The notes under the pieces were generated by a model, which saw only the letters and a program-made list of their open reading frames with translations, was not told the DNA's origin and searched no databases. A stretch of 64,000 bases of DNA from Myxococcales bacterium (GTDB lineage Bacteria; Myxococcota; B64-G9). The stretch spans positions 62,001 to 126,000 of the forward strand of contig JAAZNF010000084.1 in the NCBI GenBank assembly GCA_012798435.1. The letters run 5' to 3'. Positions 44,246 through 52,303 of the stretch are shown here, piece after piece; the first letter of the stretch is position 1, and every line of letters starts with the position of its first letter. The translations under genes and the position numbers were made by a program.

Positions 44246-45421
44246 GTGGGACACGACGCGCTGTACATCGTGCTGGTGCTCGGCCTGTTCGTTGTCCCCA
44301 AGGCGCTGCAACGCTTCCGGCTGCCCGGCGCCATCACCAGCCTGCTCCTGGGCATCATTGCCTCGCTGGCGGGGCTGTTCCCGGACGACGCGGTGGTCTC
44401 CCTGCTCGGCACCTTCGGCATCGTGGCCCTGTTCCTCATCGCCGGAATGGAGGTCCGCTTCGGCGAGCTGCACCGGAACGCCGGGGTGCTGGTCCAGCAC
44501 CTCGCCATCCAGGCGGCGGTGTTGTCGCTCGTCTCCTGGCTGTTTTCGGCTGCCTTCGGCGTCGACTGGCGGGTGGCGGCCCTGGTGGGCCTCGCCCTGC
44601 TCACCCCCTCGGCCGGCTTCATCCTGGACTCGCTGGGTTCGTTCGGTCTTTCGGAGCAAGGACGCTTCTGGGTAAAATCCAAGGCCATCGCCGCGGAGAT
44701 GCTCGCCCTGCTCACCCTCTTCGTGGTGATGCAGTCAAGCTCGGTCGGGCAGTTTGTCCTGGCAAGCCTTGCGCTGGTGCTGCTGCTGCTGGTGGTGCCG
44801 GCGCTGTTTCGCCTGTTCGCGCAGCGCATCGTCCCGTTCGCGCCGCGCTCGGAGTTCGCCTTCCTCATCATGCTGGCGGTGGTGTGCGCCTACGCCACCA
44901 AGCACCTGGAGGTGTACTACCTGGTGGGCGCCTTCCTCGTGGGCCTGGCGGCGCAGCGCTTCCGCGAGATACTCCCCGCCTTGTCCTCCGAGCGCATGCT
45001 GCACGCGGTGGAGGCCTTCGCCTCGGTGTTCACGCCGTTCTATTTCTTCAACGCCGGGCTCATGTTCCGGGCTGCGGACTTCGGACCGATGGCGCTCTTG
45101 GCCGGGGCGGGCTTTATCCTGCTGTTTGTGCCGCTGCGGGTGGGATTGGTCGCCTTCCACCGCCGTATCAGCCTCAAAGAGAACTTGTGGCAGGGCCTGC
45201 AAGTCGGCGTTCCCTTGCTGCCCACTCTGGTGTTTACCCTGGTGCTTGCCCAGATCCTGCGGGAGCGGTTCGACGCCCCCGGCTGGCTGGTGGGCGGCTT
45301 GGGGATATACACCGTGGTGAACACCCTGGTGCCGGGGCTGCTGCTGCACACGCCGCCGCCCGAGTACGAGGCGCCGCACCTGGCCGAGCCGTCCTCGCCC
45401 ACCGCCGGTAAAAACCCATAG
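44246..45421 (+). CDS. Kef/NhaP-type cation:proton antiporter
   Basis: A membrane protein of about 11-12 helices (PKALQRFRLPGAITSLLLGIIASLAG, LGTFGIVALFLIAGMEVRFGEL, ALVGLALLTPSAGFILDSLG, LVGAFLVGLAAQRFREILP, ASVFTPFYFFNAGLMF), matching the CPA2 sodium/hydrogen exchanger fold. It has no TrkA-N/RCK or C-terminal regulatory domain, so it is a short form (391 residues). Ion specificity cannot be read. GTG 44246 with GGAGGAG upstream is the start. Confidence 0.85.
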   Translation: MGHDALYIVLVLGLFVVPKALQRFRLPGAITSLLLGIIASLAGLFPDDAVVSLLGTFGIVALFLIAGMEVRFGELHRNAGVLVQHLAIQAAVLSLVSWLFSAAFGVDWRVAALVGLALLTPSAGFILDSLGSFGLSEQGRFWVKSKAIAAEMLALLTLFVVMQSSSVGQFVLASLALVLLLLVVPALFRLFAQRIVPFAPRSEFAFLIMLAVVCAYATKHLEVYYLVGAFLVGLAAQRFREILPALSSERMLHAVEAFASVFTPFYFFNAGLMFRAADFGPMALLAGAGFILLFVPLRVGLVAFHRRISLKENLWQGLQVGVPLLPTLVFTLVLAQILRERFDAPGWLVGGLGIYTVVNTLVPGLLLHTPPPEYEAPHLAEPSSPTAGKNP

Positions 45422-45439
45422 GTTTGCGGCCGAATCCGC

Positions 45440-45467
45440 TTGGCATCTTCCAGCGGCGTGCTATATT
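45440..45467 (+). promoter_or_regulatory. Strong predicted promoter, leaderless (97-aa protein)
   Basis: TTGGCA (45440-45445), 16-base spacer, TATATT (45462-45467); each box matches the consensus at 5 of 6 positions. The -10 ends 6 bases before ATG 45474, so transcription should begin at or next to the A of ATG, and no ribosome binding site is present. This is one of the best -35/-10 pairs in the window. Confidence 0.65.
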
Positions 45468-45473
45468 GGGTCC

Positions 45474-45767
45474 ATGAGGCGGTGGGCCATCATGCTCTTG
45501 TTTGCGCTCGGCTCGGCCGGAGACGGTCTGGTGCCTGTCGAACCCCGGGTGCATTCGGATGTCATCCGGCCGGTGTCGTCCCAACCCGCCTCGCCCCTGG
45601 ATAAGCCTGTCCCGGCCTCCTTGCTCGCCGGGCCGGTGGCCGCCAGCGAAACGGTCCTGGATGGGCAGAGCTGCAACAACGGCAGCTCTGTGCTCGGTGG
45701 CCTCGTTGGAAAGATCCGTCCTCCGATCCCGGAGGACATCTTCCGCCCTCCCCGAAGCTCGCACTGA
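45474..45767 (+). CDS. Small exported protein of unknown function
   Basis: MRRWAIMLLFALGSAGDG is a possible signal sequence; the remaining 80 residues (LVPVEPRVHSDVIRPVSSQPASPLDKPVPASLLAGPVAASETVLDGQSCNNGSSVLGGLVGKIRPPIPEDIFRPPRSSH) are Pro/Ser-rich and probably unstructured, with one Cys. No family is recognised. The excellent promoter directly before the ATG is the strongest reason to believe it is a gene. Confidence 0.6.
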   Translation: MRRWAIMLLFALGSAGDGLVPVEPRVHSDVIRPVSSQPASPLDKPVPASLLAGPVAASETVLDGQSCNNGSSVLGGLVGKIRPPIPEDIFRPPRSSH

Positions 45768-45836
45768 GCGGCTTTCTGGATTCGAAAACACGCACGGTGC
45801 GGCGGGAGGGTTCGCCTCCCGCGCGGGAGGACGATC

Positions 45837-46019
45837 ATGAGCCAGAACAAGCACACGGCCCTTTCGGGCCCTGGTCCGCAATCGGTGAACCGGGAATCAC
45901 AGCCGGCTGCGGCGAATCAACAAAGAAAGCTCGGCGCCGGCAAGTTCGCCCTGCTGTTCTGGGGGCTGCCTTTTGTCCTGCTGATTGTGCTGCTCGCCAC
46001 GCGAAGCTCTTGCGCTTGA
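45837..46019 (+). CDS. Small single-helix membrane protein
   Basis: 60 residues: a polar N-terminus rich in Gln/Ser/Asn, then KLGAGKFALLFWGLPFVLLIVLLATRSSCA with one transmembrane helix and a C-terminal Cys. GGGAGG precedes the ATG with an 8-base spacer. Function unknown; it sits between the 97-aa exported protein and otsB. Confidence 0.45.
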   Translation: MSQNKHTALSGPGPQSVNRESQPAAANQQRKLGAGKFALLFWGLPFVLLIVLLATRSSCA

Positions 46020-46038
46020 GGGTGCCAGGCGGGATATC

Positions 46039-46854
46039 ATGAGCGCGAGAAAACCGGTCTTTCGAGGTGGCCCGCTGATGGCCCGGACAAGAGGACCCAT
46101 CCGGCAAAAGCGCAGACGCGCGGGCGGCGGCCTGCTGATGCTGGACTACGATGGCACCCTGGCGCCGTTTCGGCGCGATCCGGCCCGGGCCGGGCCCTGG
46201 CCCGGCGTGCGCCGGTTGCTTCAGCGCATCTCGGTCAATCCGCGAACCCGCGTGGTGGTGGTCACGGGGCGAAGCGTAGAAGACCTGCTCCGGGTGTACG
46301 CTCCTCCGGCGCCGGTCGAGGTGTGGGCCTGCCACGGCTGGGAGCACTTCGCCCACGGACGCCACACCCGCCTGCCGCTCCCCGCCGGGTGCGGTTCGGA
46401 TCTGCGTCGTGCGCTGGAAGCGGTCGCCGATCTGCTGGCGCGCGGCGCCCGCCTGGAGGTGAAACCCGCCTCGCTGGCGCTGCACGTGCGGGGGTTGCCG
46501 GCGGCGCGCGCCGCGGCTCTCCTGGCCGAAGGCCGGCGGCGCTGGCGGGTGGTGTGCCGCGCGGGAAGGCTCGGGCTCCTTCAGTTCGCCGCGGGGATCG
46601 AGATCATCGCTCGCGGGCGAGGAAAGGGCGTGGTGGTGGACGAGCTTCTGGCTCGGGCGCTCCCCGGCGAGAGGGTCGCCTACCTGGGAGACGATGTCGC
46701 CGACGAGGAGGCCTTCCGGCGGGTGCGCCGGCGTGGTGAGGCGATCCGGGTGGCGACGAGGTGTTCTGCGACCGCGGCGGGGAAGACGCTCCGACCGCCG
46801 GTGGAATTGCTGGCCTACCTCGGAACGTGGTTGTCCCACAGGGGGCCCGGATGA
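46039..46854 (+). CDS. otsB: Trehalose-6-phosphate phosphatase
   Basis: HAD-family phosphatase converting trehalose-6-phosphate to trehalose. LLMLDYDGTLAPFRRDP is motif I (two Asp), VVVVTGRSVEDLL motif II, RGRGKGVVVDELL holds the motif III Lys and YLGDDVADEEAFRRV motif IV. The start is ATG 46039 or ATG 46078; the second has a better ribosome binding site (GAGGTGG). It overlaps otsA by ATGA, so the pair is co-translated. Confidence 0.93.
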   Translation: MSARKPVFRGGPLMARTRGPIRQKRRRAGGGLLMLDYDGTLAPFRRDPARAGPWPGVRRLLQRISVNPRTRVVVVTGRSVEDLLRVYAPPAPVEVWACHGWEHFAHGRHTRLPLPAGCGSDLRRALEAVADLLARGARLEVKPASLALHVRGLPAARAAALLAEGRRRWRVVCRAGRLGLLQFAAGIEIIARGRGKGVVVDELLARALPGERVAYLGDDVADEEAFRRVRRRGEAIRVATRCSATAAGKTLRPPVELLAYLGTWLSHRGPG

Positions 46855-48368
46855 ACTCGATGAACCGATCGGCCGGCCGGATGGTGGTGGTCTCGAATCG
46901 GCTGCCCTTCGTGGTGGAGAAGGACGGTCGGCAGGGGTGGCGCCTGGTCCCGGGATCCGGTGGACTGGTGTCGGCGTTGCTCCCCACGCTGAAGGACCGG
47001 GGCGGCGTGTGGATCGGCTGGCCCGGCGCCGTTCAGGAAGAGGCCGCCGCGCGGCGCGTGCTCAACCGCTCGGGCGACCAGTCGGGGTACCGGCTGGTGC
47101 CGGTGATGTTGTCCGCCGACGACATCGAGAAGTTCTATCTCGGGTTCTCCAACGAGATCATCTGGCCGCTGTTTCACGACCTGCAGTCGATGTGCAACTT
47201 CGATCCCGGCTACTGGCAATCGTACGTCGCGGTCAACCGGAAGTACGCCATGGCGGTCCGCGGCGCCGCCCGGCCGGCGGACTTCGTGTGGGTGCACGAT
47301 TACCATCTGATGCTGCTGGGGCGCGAGCTGCGGCGCCTGCGGCTGCAAAACCGCATGGCCTTCTTCCTGCACATCCCGTTCCCTCCGCCGGACATCTTCT
47401 TCAAGCTGCCGTGGCGCCAGGAGCTGGTGTGGGCGCTGCTCGAGTTCGATCTCATCGGCTTTCAGACCTGGCGCGATCGCCACAACTTCCTCCAGTGCCT
47501 CGAGGTGTTGGCGCCGCAGGCCTCGTTTTCGGGACGGTCGCAGGTGATGTCGATCCGCCTCGGCGGCCGCACGGTGCGCCTGGGGCACTTCCCCATCAGC
47601 GTCGACTTCGCCGCCCTGGAGCACGCCGCCGGGCAGGAGTCGGTGCTGTGGGAGGTCGAGCGCCTGCAGGAGGTGTTGCACCACCGGCAGCTCATCCTCG
47701 GCCTGGATCGGCTGGACTACACCAAGGGCATCCTGAACCGGCTGCAGGCCTTCCAGTACGCCCTGGAGCACAGCCCGTCGCTGCAGGACCGGGTGACCCT
47801 GGTGCAGGTGGTGGTGCCGAGCCGCGGGGACATCCCCCGCTACCACGAACTGCGCCTGCGCATCGAGCAGACGGTGAGCCGCATCAACGGCCAGTACACC
47901 CGGCCCGGGAGCTGGGTCCCCATCCACTACCTCTACCGCAACCTCTCTCCCACGGAGCTTTCGGCCTTCTACCGGGCCGCCGGCATCGCACTGGTGACCC
48001 CGCTCAAGGACGGCATGAACCTGGTGGCCAAGGAGTACTGCGCCTGCAGCCTGGAGGAGGACTGCGTGCTCATCCTGAGCGAGTTCGCCGGGGCCGCCGC
48101 GCAGCTGCACCACTGGGCCCTGACGGTGAACCCTTACGACGTCAAGGGGGTGGCTGACGCCATCGCCCGCGCCTGCCGCATGGACCTGGCAGAACGGCAC
48201 CGCCGCATGCGGCCGATGCGCCGCTCCATCCGGCGGCACGACATCTTCTGGTGGCTGGATCTCTTCCTGCACGCGGCCTTCCGCCGCGATCTGGACGACT
48301 TCCCGGTGGATGCGAAACCGCTGCGGGAGGGGTCCGTCACCCGTCAGGTGCGGCGGCGGCGCCGATAG
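46851..48368 (+). CDS. otsA: Trehalose-6-phosphate synthase
   Basis: GT20 glycosyltransferase making trehalose-6-phosphate from UDP-glucose (or another NDP-glucose) and glucose-6-phosphate. [124 protein letters not shown] and [20 protein letters not shown] are the conserved blocks, including the donor site. Length 505. The 3' end overlaps the protease gene on the other strand by 25 bases. Trehalose is an osmo- and desiccation protectant, so stress regulation is likely but not visible in the sequence. Confidence 0.96.
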   Translation: MNSMNRSAGRMVVVSNRLPFVVEKDGRQGWRLVPGSGGLVSALLPTLKDRGGVWIGWPGAVQEEAAARRVLNRSGDQSGYRLVPVMLSADDIEKFYLGFSNEIIWPLFHDLQSMCNFDPGYWQSYVAVNRKYAMAVRGAARPADFVWVHDYHLMLLGRELRRLRLQNRMAFFLHIPFPPPDIFFKLPWRQELVWALLEFDLIGFQTWRDRHNFLQCLEVLAPQASFSGRSQVMSIRLGGRTVRLGHFPISVDFAALEHAAGQESVLWEVERLQEVLHHRQLILGLDRLDYTKGILNRLQAFQYALEHSPSLQDRVTLVQVVVPSRGDIPRYHELRLRIEQTVSRINGQYTRPGSWVPIHYLYRNLSPTELSAFYRAAGIALVTPLKDGMNLVAKEYCACSLEEDCVLILSEFAGAAAQLHHWALTVNPYDVKGVADAIARACRMDLAERHRRMRPMRRSIRRHDIFWWLDLFLHAAFRRDLDDFPVDAKPLREGSVTRQVRRRRR

Positions 48369-49657
48369 GCGGCGCCAAGCAGCGGTAGCAGGCAGAGCCC
48401 TGCGCCCGGGGCGGTGGCGCAGCCGGAGCCGCCGCCGGAGCACTCGCCCTGGCGGCAGGACTTGCCGGGCCCGCAGGAGGTGCCGTCCGGGGCGGGCGGG
48501 TGCAGGCACCCCTGGACCGGGTCGCACACGTCCTCGGTGCAGGCGTTGTCGTCCCAGCACTCCAGGGCGACCGGGGCGTACACACAGCCCTCCAGCGGAT
48601 CGCAACGATCCTTGGTGCAGGCGACGCTGTCCTGGCAGGACAGCGGCTCACCGGGCTGGCACGCTCCGCCCCGGCACACCTCCCGGCCGTTGCACACGGT
48701 GTTGTCGTCGCAGCTCTCCTCGTCCGCGACCGGCTGGCACGTCCCCAGACTCCCCGCCTGGTTGCAGGTGTGGCACAACGGGCAGCGAGATTCGCAGCAC
48801 ACCCCGTCGCCGCACACCCCGGTCTCGCAGTCCTCGTCGAGGGCGCAGGCTTCGCCCTGGCGCCGGCCCAAAAAGGAAAGGATGAAATCCTCGAACTCGT
48901 CCACCTTGGTGCTGCAGGCCATGTAGGCGCAGTAGCCGTCGCCGTAGGAGGTGACGCCGGCCACGTACTCCTTTCCTGCGCGCAGCACCAGTCCCGGCCC
49001 GCCGCTGTCGCCGCTGCAGGTGCCGCCCGGATCCATGTCGGTACAGATGGTGCGCGGGTTGGCCTGCCGGCAGCGGCTCGGTCCGGGGCAGATCACGCTG
49101 AGGTCGTTGGTGACGTGCATCTTGGTCCCCTCACCGCCGCCGCCCGGGATGGTGCTGCCGAAGCCCACGAACTCGATGGCCAGGCCCACGTCGCTGCTGG
49201 TGAGCCTTTCGCTGGCGGGAAGGTAGGGGATGGGCTCGATCCCCGCCGGAGCGTCGGTCTCGAGCCGGAGCAGGGCGATGTCGTTGACGATGTTGGCGCT
49301 GTCCCACTCGGGATGGACCGACACCGCACTCACCGTGCGGGCCACCATGCCCTCGAACATGCTGTTGCCGAACTTGATGACGATGTGCTCCGGCGGGGCG
49401 GAGATGCCGGCCTCGGGGTTGACGCAGTGGGCGGCCACCATCACCACGCGGCGGGCGATCAATGTTCCGGAACACATCCACCCGTTGGCGCCGCCGTCGC
49501 CGGCTTCCATGCCGACGACCGCGGCGTGGGCGGGGTTTGTGTCGGGCTCACCGTTGATGATGGGGAAGAAGCGTTCCAGGTACTCCGACGTCTCTATCGA
49601 GCTGCAGGCCGTGCCGAAGAGCGCCAGGATTGCCGCCGCGAGCAGATGGCGATGCAC
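48344..49657 (-). CDS. Trypsin-like serine protease with cysteine repeats and MYXO-CTERM-like tail
   Basis: GTG 49657 has GGAGGT five bases upstream. Signal MHRHLLAAAILALFGTAC, then PIINGEPDTNPAHAAVVGM, a typical mature-protease start. The S1 triad is in MVAAHCVNP (His), NDIALLRLET (Asp) and TCSGDSGGPGLVL (Ser). From about residue 275 follow Cys-rich repeats (GEACALDEDCETGVCGDGVCC, CDDNTVCNGREVCRGGACQPGEPLSCQDSVACTKDRCDPLEGCVY, CWDDNACTEDVCDPVQGC). The end, [27 protein letters not shown], is MYXO-CTERM-like. Exported and probably anchored. Confidence 0.9.
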   Translation of the reverse strand: MHRHLLAAAILALFGTACSSIETSEYLERFFPIINGEPDTNPAHAAVVGMEAGDGGANGWMCSGTLIARRVVMVAAHCVNPEAGISAPPEHIVIKFGNSMFEGMVARTVSAVSVHPEWDSANIVNDIALLRLETDAPAGIEPIPYLPASERLTSSDVGLAIEFVGFGSTIPGGGGEGTKMHVTNDLSVICPGPSRCRQANPRTICTDMDPGGTCSGDSGGPGLVLRAGKEYVAGVTSYGDGYCAYMACSTKVDEFEDFILSFLGRRQGEACALDEDCETGVCGDGVCCESRCPLCHTCNQAGSLGTCQPVADEESCDDNTVCNGREVCRGGACQPGEPLSCQDSVACTKDRCDPLEGCVYAPVALECWDDNACTEDVCDPVQGCLHPPAPDGTSCGPGKSCRQGECSGGGSGCATAPGAGLCLLPLLGAAYRRRRRT

Positions 49658-49691
49658 GTCCGACCTCCAGTGCTCCCCTCCAACGGCCAAA

Positions 49692-52091
49692 CTAGCAGAA
49701 TCTTTTGCGTGATTCCAGAACGCCGGTGCCGACGGGCAGGGCGAGGGAGGAGGAGGAACACCCGGTATTCGTTTGTCTTCGGGCGCGCCGCCTCCAGGGG
49801 AGGAGCGCCACCAGGGTCACCAGGGACCACCCGCCGCCGCCCACGTCTTGGGGCCCACAGCCGCAACTTCCGCTGATGGCGACGCCGCCCTCGCCGCCGC
49901 CGGGGTCGGAACCCGCATCGAGGACGCCGTCGGGGCCGGTGTCAGGGCTTGCGTCGGTGTCAGCGTCGCTTCCGGCATCGCCGCCCGCGTCCTGGTCGCC
50001 CTCGGAGCCGGCGTCGGCACCGTCGCTGCCGCCGTCCGGGCAGGTGTCGGGCAAGAGCACCTCGTTCGTCGGTACGGCGGCCCGCCAGTCGATACCGGAG
50101 GCGGCGCGGTAGGGCGGCTGGGTCTGCACGGGAGCGCTGGACACCAGGACCTCGCTGCGAAACGGCGAAAGTGAGACGCTGCCGCTCGCCGCTGTCCCGT
50201 CGGCATGCGACCAGGTGCCGGGCGGGAGCGCGACCTCGGCCTCGCACTCCGTGTCATTGAAGGCCAGAAAGGCGTTCGCGCGCACCACACGGCTGCCAGT
50301 GGCGTCGGCCCAGGCGGCGGCCGCGGTCCAGGCGGCGAGCGAGTCGAGATCGCTGTCCCCCTCCGGTCGGATCACGGCGGCGCCGCTCGGGGATGCGATG
50401 AAGGTGGTCTCGCTCATGCGCCCGTAGTCGACGGCGGGATCATACTGGAGCGCCGCGGGGGCGGGCTCCGCGTAGGGCGGCTTCCACCACTGGTTGAGGT
50501 TCTCGGGACGCTGCAAGCGCCGGGTGGGAAAAACCGCCGCCAGCACGTTCCCCGAGATGGCGTGGTCCTGGCGGTCGCCGGCGTCCCCGGAGAGGCCGAG
50601 CCCGGCCACGCGGTTGTCGACGGCCCGGTTGCCGGAGACGTCGCAGGAGAAGTTGTTCGGCAGCATGATGCCCTGGCCGTTGCTGCCGTAGATGGAGTTG
50701 TCGGTGATGACCGAGTCGCGAAAGTCCGAGAGGAACTCGGGCCAGATGCCGTGCCCGAGCGGCCACCAGGGGTGCGAGGTCTCGAGATCCCCCAGGGTGT
50801 CCAGGATGATGTTTTCGCGGATGAGCGAGGCGTTGCAGTTGGTGTAGACGGCCGCGCCGTCGTTCAGCGTCCCCATGGTCCGCACGAACACGTTGCGCTC
50901 GACCGTCTGGCCGTCGGAGCCGAGGATGATCCCCGCGTAGCCGGTGTCGATCACCCGGTTGAGCCGGAAGACGGCGTTGCGGGTCTGGCCCAGGATGACA
51001 CCGGCCGCGTGCCAGGAGCCGCTGCCGCCGTAGCCGCGCTCGGCGCCGATGCGCAAAAACAGGTTGCGCTCGATGACCGTCCCGGCCGGGCCACCGGCGT
51101 CGGCCCAGCCCTGGATGGCCACGTTGCGCACGTCGCGAAAGATCGAGCGGCGGATGGCGAAGGGCTGGGAGCTCCAGCCGAAGACCACGGCGTCGGTCTC
51201 GATCTCCTCGAAGAGGCAGTCCTCGACCGTGCTCGGGCCGTCGATCTTCAGCGCCGGACCGAAGTAGCGCGCAAAGCGCACCCCGCGCACGGTGGCATTG
51301 CGGACCGCCAGGCCGGCATCCTCGCGGGTGACGGCCTCGACGACCATCGAGTCCGGGTTCGCGCCGGCCGGCGGATACAGGTACAGCGTGCCCCCCTCCC
51401 ACATCCACTCGCCCGGGGCGTCGAGCTCGTCGAGGTCATTGTCGATGAAGTAGCCGGACCCGGGGTCCGAGAAGGGATCCTGGAAACGTCCCTCCGGGCC
51501 GAGCACCAGCGTGTCGGCGGGACCATGGGTCATGATCGGTCGCGTCTCCCACCACCAGCTCCAGCGACGCCAGCGCACCTGGGCGCCGGTCCATCGGCCG
51601 GCCGCCACGCCGGGGCGTTCGAGCAGTTCCGCGTCGACGATGCGATCGGGATCGTCGTCATTGTCGATCCGCAAGAAGCCCGTGTCGGGGTAGCGCGCGA
51701 GAGGCACAAAGCGCCCGTTCACGTAGCAGCCGAGGGCCCTTTCCGCCAGCGCGCCGGTGCGGACGGCGGGGTTCCGCGGCCAGGTCCCGCCCAGCGTGAC
51801 GATCACACTTCCGGTCAGCGTGGGCGGCTCGCCCGTGCCGTAGGCGGCGATGGTGAGGCCGTCTGCGCTGAGCGCGCCGATGCGGAAGGTTCCGCCGCGC
51901 TCGAGCAAGATGGTGTCGCCAGAGCGGGCGCGCGAGAGGGCGTGCTCGAACGTGGCCAGCGGCTCCTGCTCGGTTCCCGCGGCGCCGTCCGTGCCGTCCG
52001 GCGCCACGTGCCACACGGCCCCCGGGGCCGCTGTGGCGACCAACAGCGTACTCAGCAGCGAGAATCGTCCCAGAACGGAACCGTTTTTCAT
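49692..52091 (-). CDS. Right-handed beta-helix (parallel) exported protein, MYXO-CTERM-like tail
   Basis: MKNGSVLGRFSLLSTLLVATAAPGAVWHVAPDGTDGAAGTEQEPLATFEHALSRARSGDTILLERGGTF is the usual N-terminus of a pectate-lyase-like beta helix; repeating units TVRGVRFARYFG, TVEDCLFEEIETDAVV, AIRRSIFRDVRNVAI, TVIERNLFLRIGAERG, TVERNVFVRTMGTLNDG, LIRENIILDTLGD continue to about residue 520. Then a C-terminal beta domain, an Asp/Gly/Ser-rich linker (DGGSDGADAGSEGDQDAGGD) and CGCGPQDVGGGGWSLVTLVALLPWRRRARR follow. Unlike other MYXO-CTERM tails it continues 26 residues past the Arg cluster. The substrate is not evident. Confidence 0.85.
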   Translation of the reverse strand: MKNGSVLGRFSLLSTLLVATAAPGAVWHVAPDGTDGAAGTEQEPLATFEHALSRARSGDTILLERGGTFRIGALSADGLTIAAYGTGEPPTLTGSVIVTLGGTWPRNPAVRTGALAERALGCYVNGRFVPLARYPDTGFLRIDNDDDPDRIVDAELLERPGVAAGRWTGAQVRWRRWSWWWETRPIMTHGPADTLVLGPEGRFQDPFSDPGSGYFIDNDLDELDAPGEWMWEGGTLYLYPPAGANPDSMVVEAVTREDAGLAVRNATVRGVRFARYFGPALKIDGPSTVEDCLFEEIETDAVVFGWSSQPFAIRRSIFRDVRNVAIQGWADAGGPAGTVIERNLFLRIGAERGYGGSGSWHAAGVILGQTRNAVFRLNRVIDTGYAGIILGSDGQTVERNVFVRTMGTLNDGAAVYTNCNASLIRENIILDTLGDLETSHPWWPLGHGIWPEFLSDFRDSVITDNSIYGSNGQGIMLPNNFSCDVSGNRAVDNRVAGLGLSGDAGDRQDHAISGNVLAAVFPTRRLQRPENLNQWWKPPYAEPAPAALQYDPAVDYGRMSETTFIASPSGAAVIRPEGDSDLDSLAAWTAAAAWADATGSRVVRANAFLAFNDTECEAEVALPPGTWSHADGTAASGSVSLSPFRSEVLVSSAPVQTQPPYRAASGIDWRAAVPTNEVLLPDTCPDGGSDGADAGSEGDQDAGGDAGSDADTDASPDTGPDGVLDAGSDPGGGEGGVAISGSCGCGPQDVGGGGWSLVTLVALLPWRRRARRQTNTGCSSSSLALPVGTGVLESRKRFC

Positions 52092-52097
52092 GCCGTC

Positions 52098-52126
52098 ATT
52101 GTAGCCGAAAAGCGCCTTCCTTTGCA
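52098..52126 (-). promoter_or_regulatory. Predicted leaderless promoter of the beta-helix gene
   Basis: On the minus strand TACAAT (52098-52103, 5 of 6 matches) ends 6 bases before ATG 52091; TGCAAA lies 17 bases further upstream (52121-52126) as a poor -35. No ribosome binding site is seen. The rest of the 212-base gap (52092-52303) shows no gene. Confidence 0.45.
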
Positions 52127-52303
52127 GAGCTCGTATTTGTGCGCGAAAGCGCAGGCGTGGCTATCTCGGCCTTCACGCGAGAGAAAAAAGCTCTGGTCCG
52201 GCCGCGCCCGCTGGTGTGGCATCGGGCCAGAGACCCCCGGCGGTTTGATTCGCCAGGCCCCTGTGACAAGCGGAACCCGCGGCCCGACGCCGTAGGTGGG
52301 AGG

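Noticed and set aside
50205-52295. 696-aa plus-strand ORF opposite the beta-helix gene
   Set aside because: The real beta-helix protein on the minus strand has a signal peptide and repeat units; this frame has neither.
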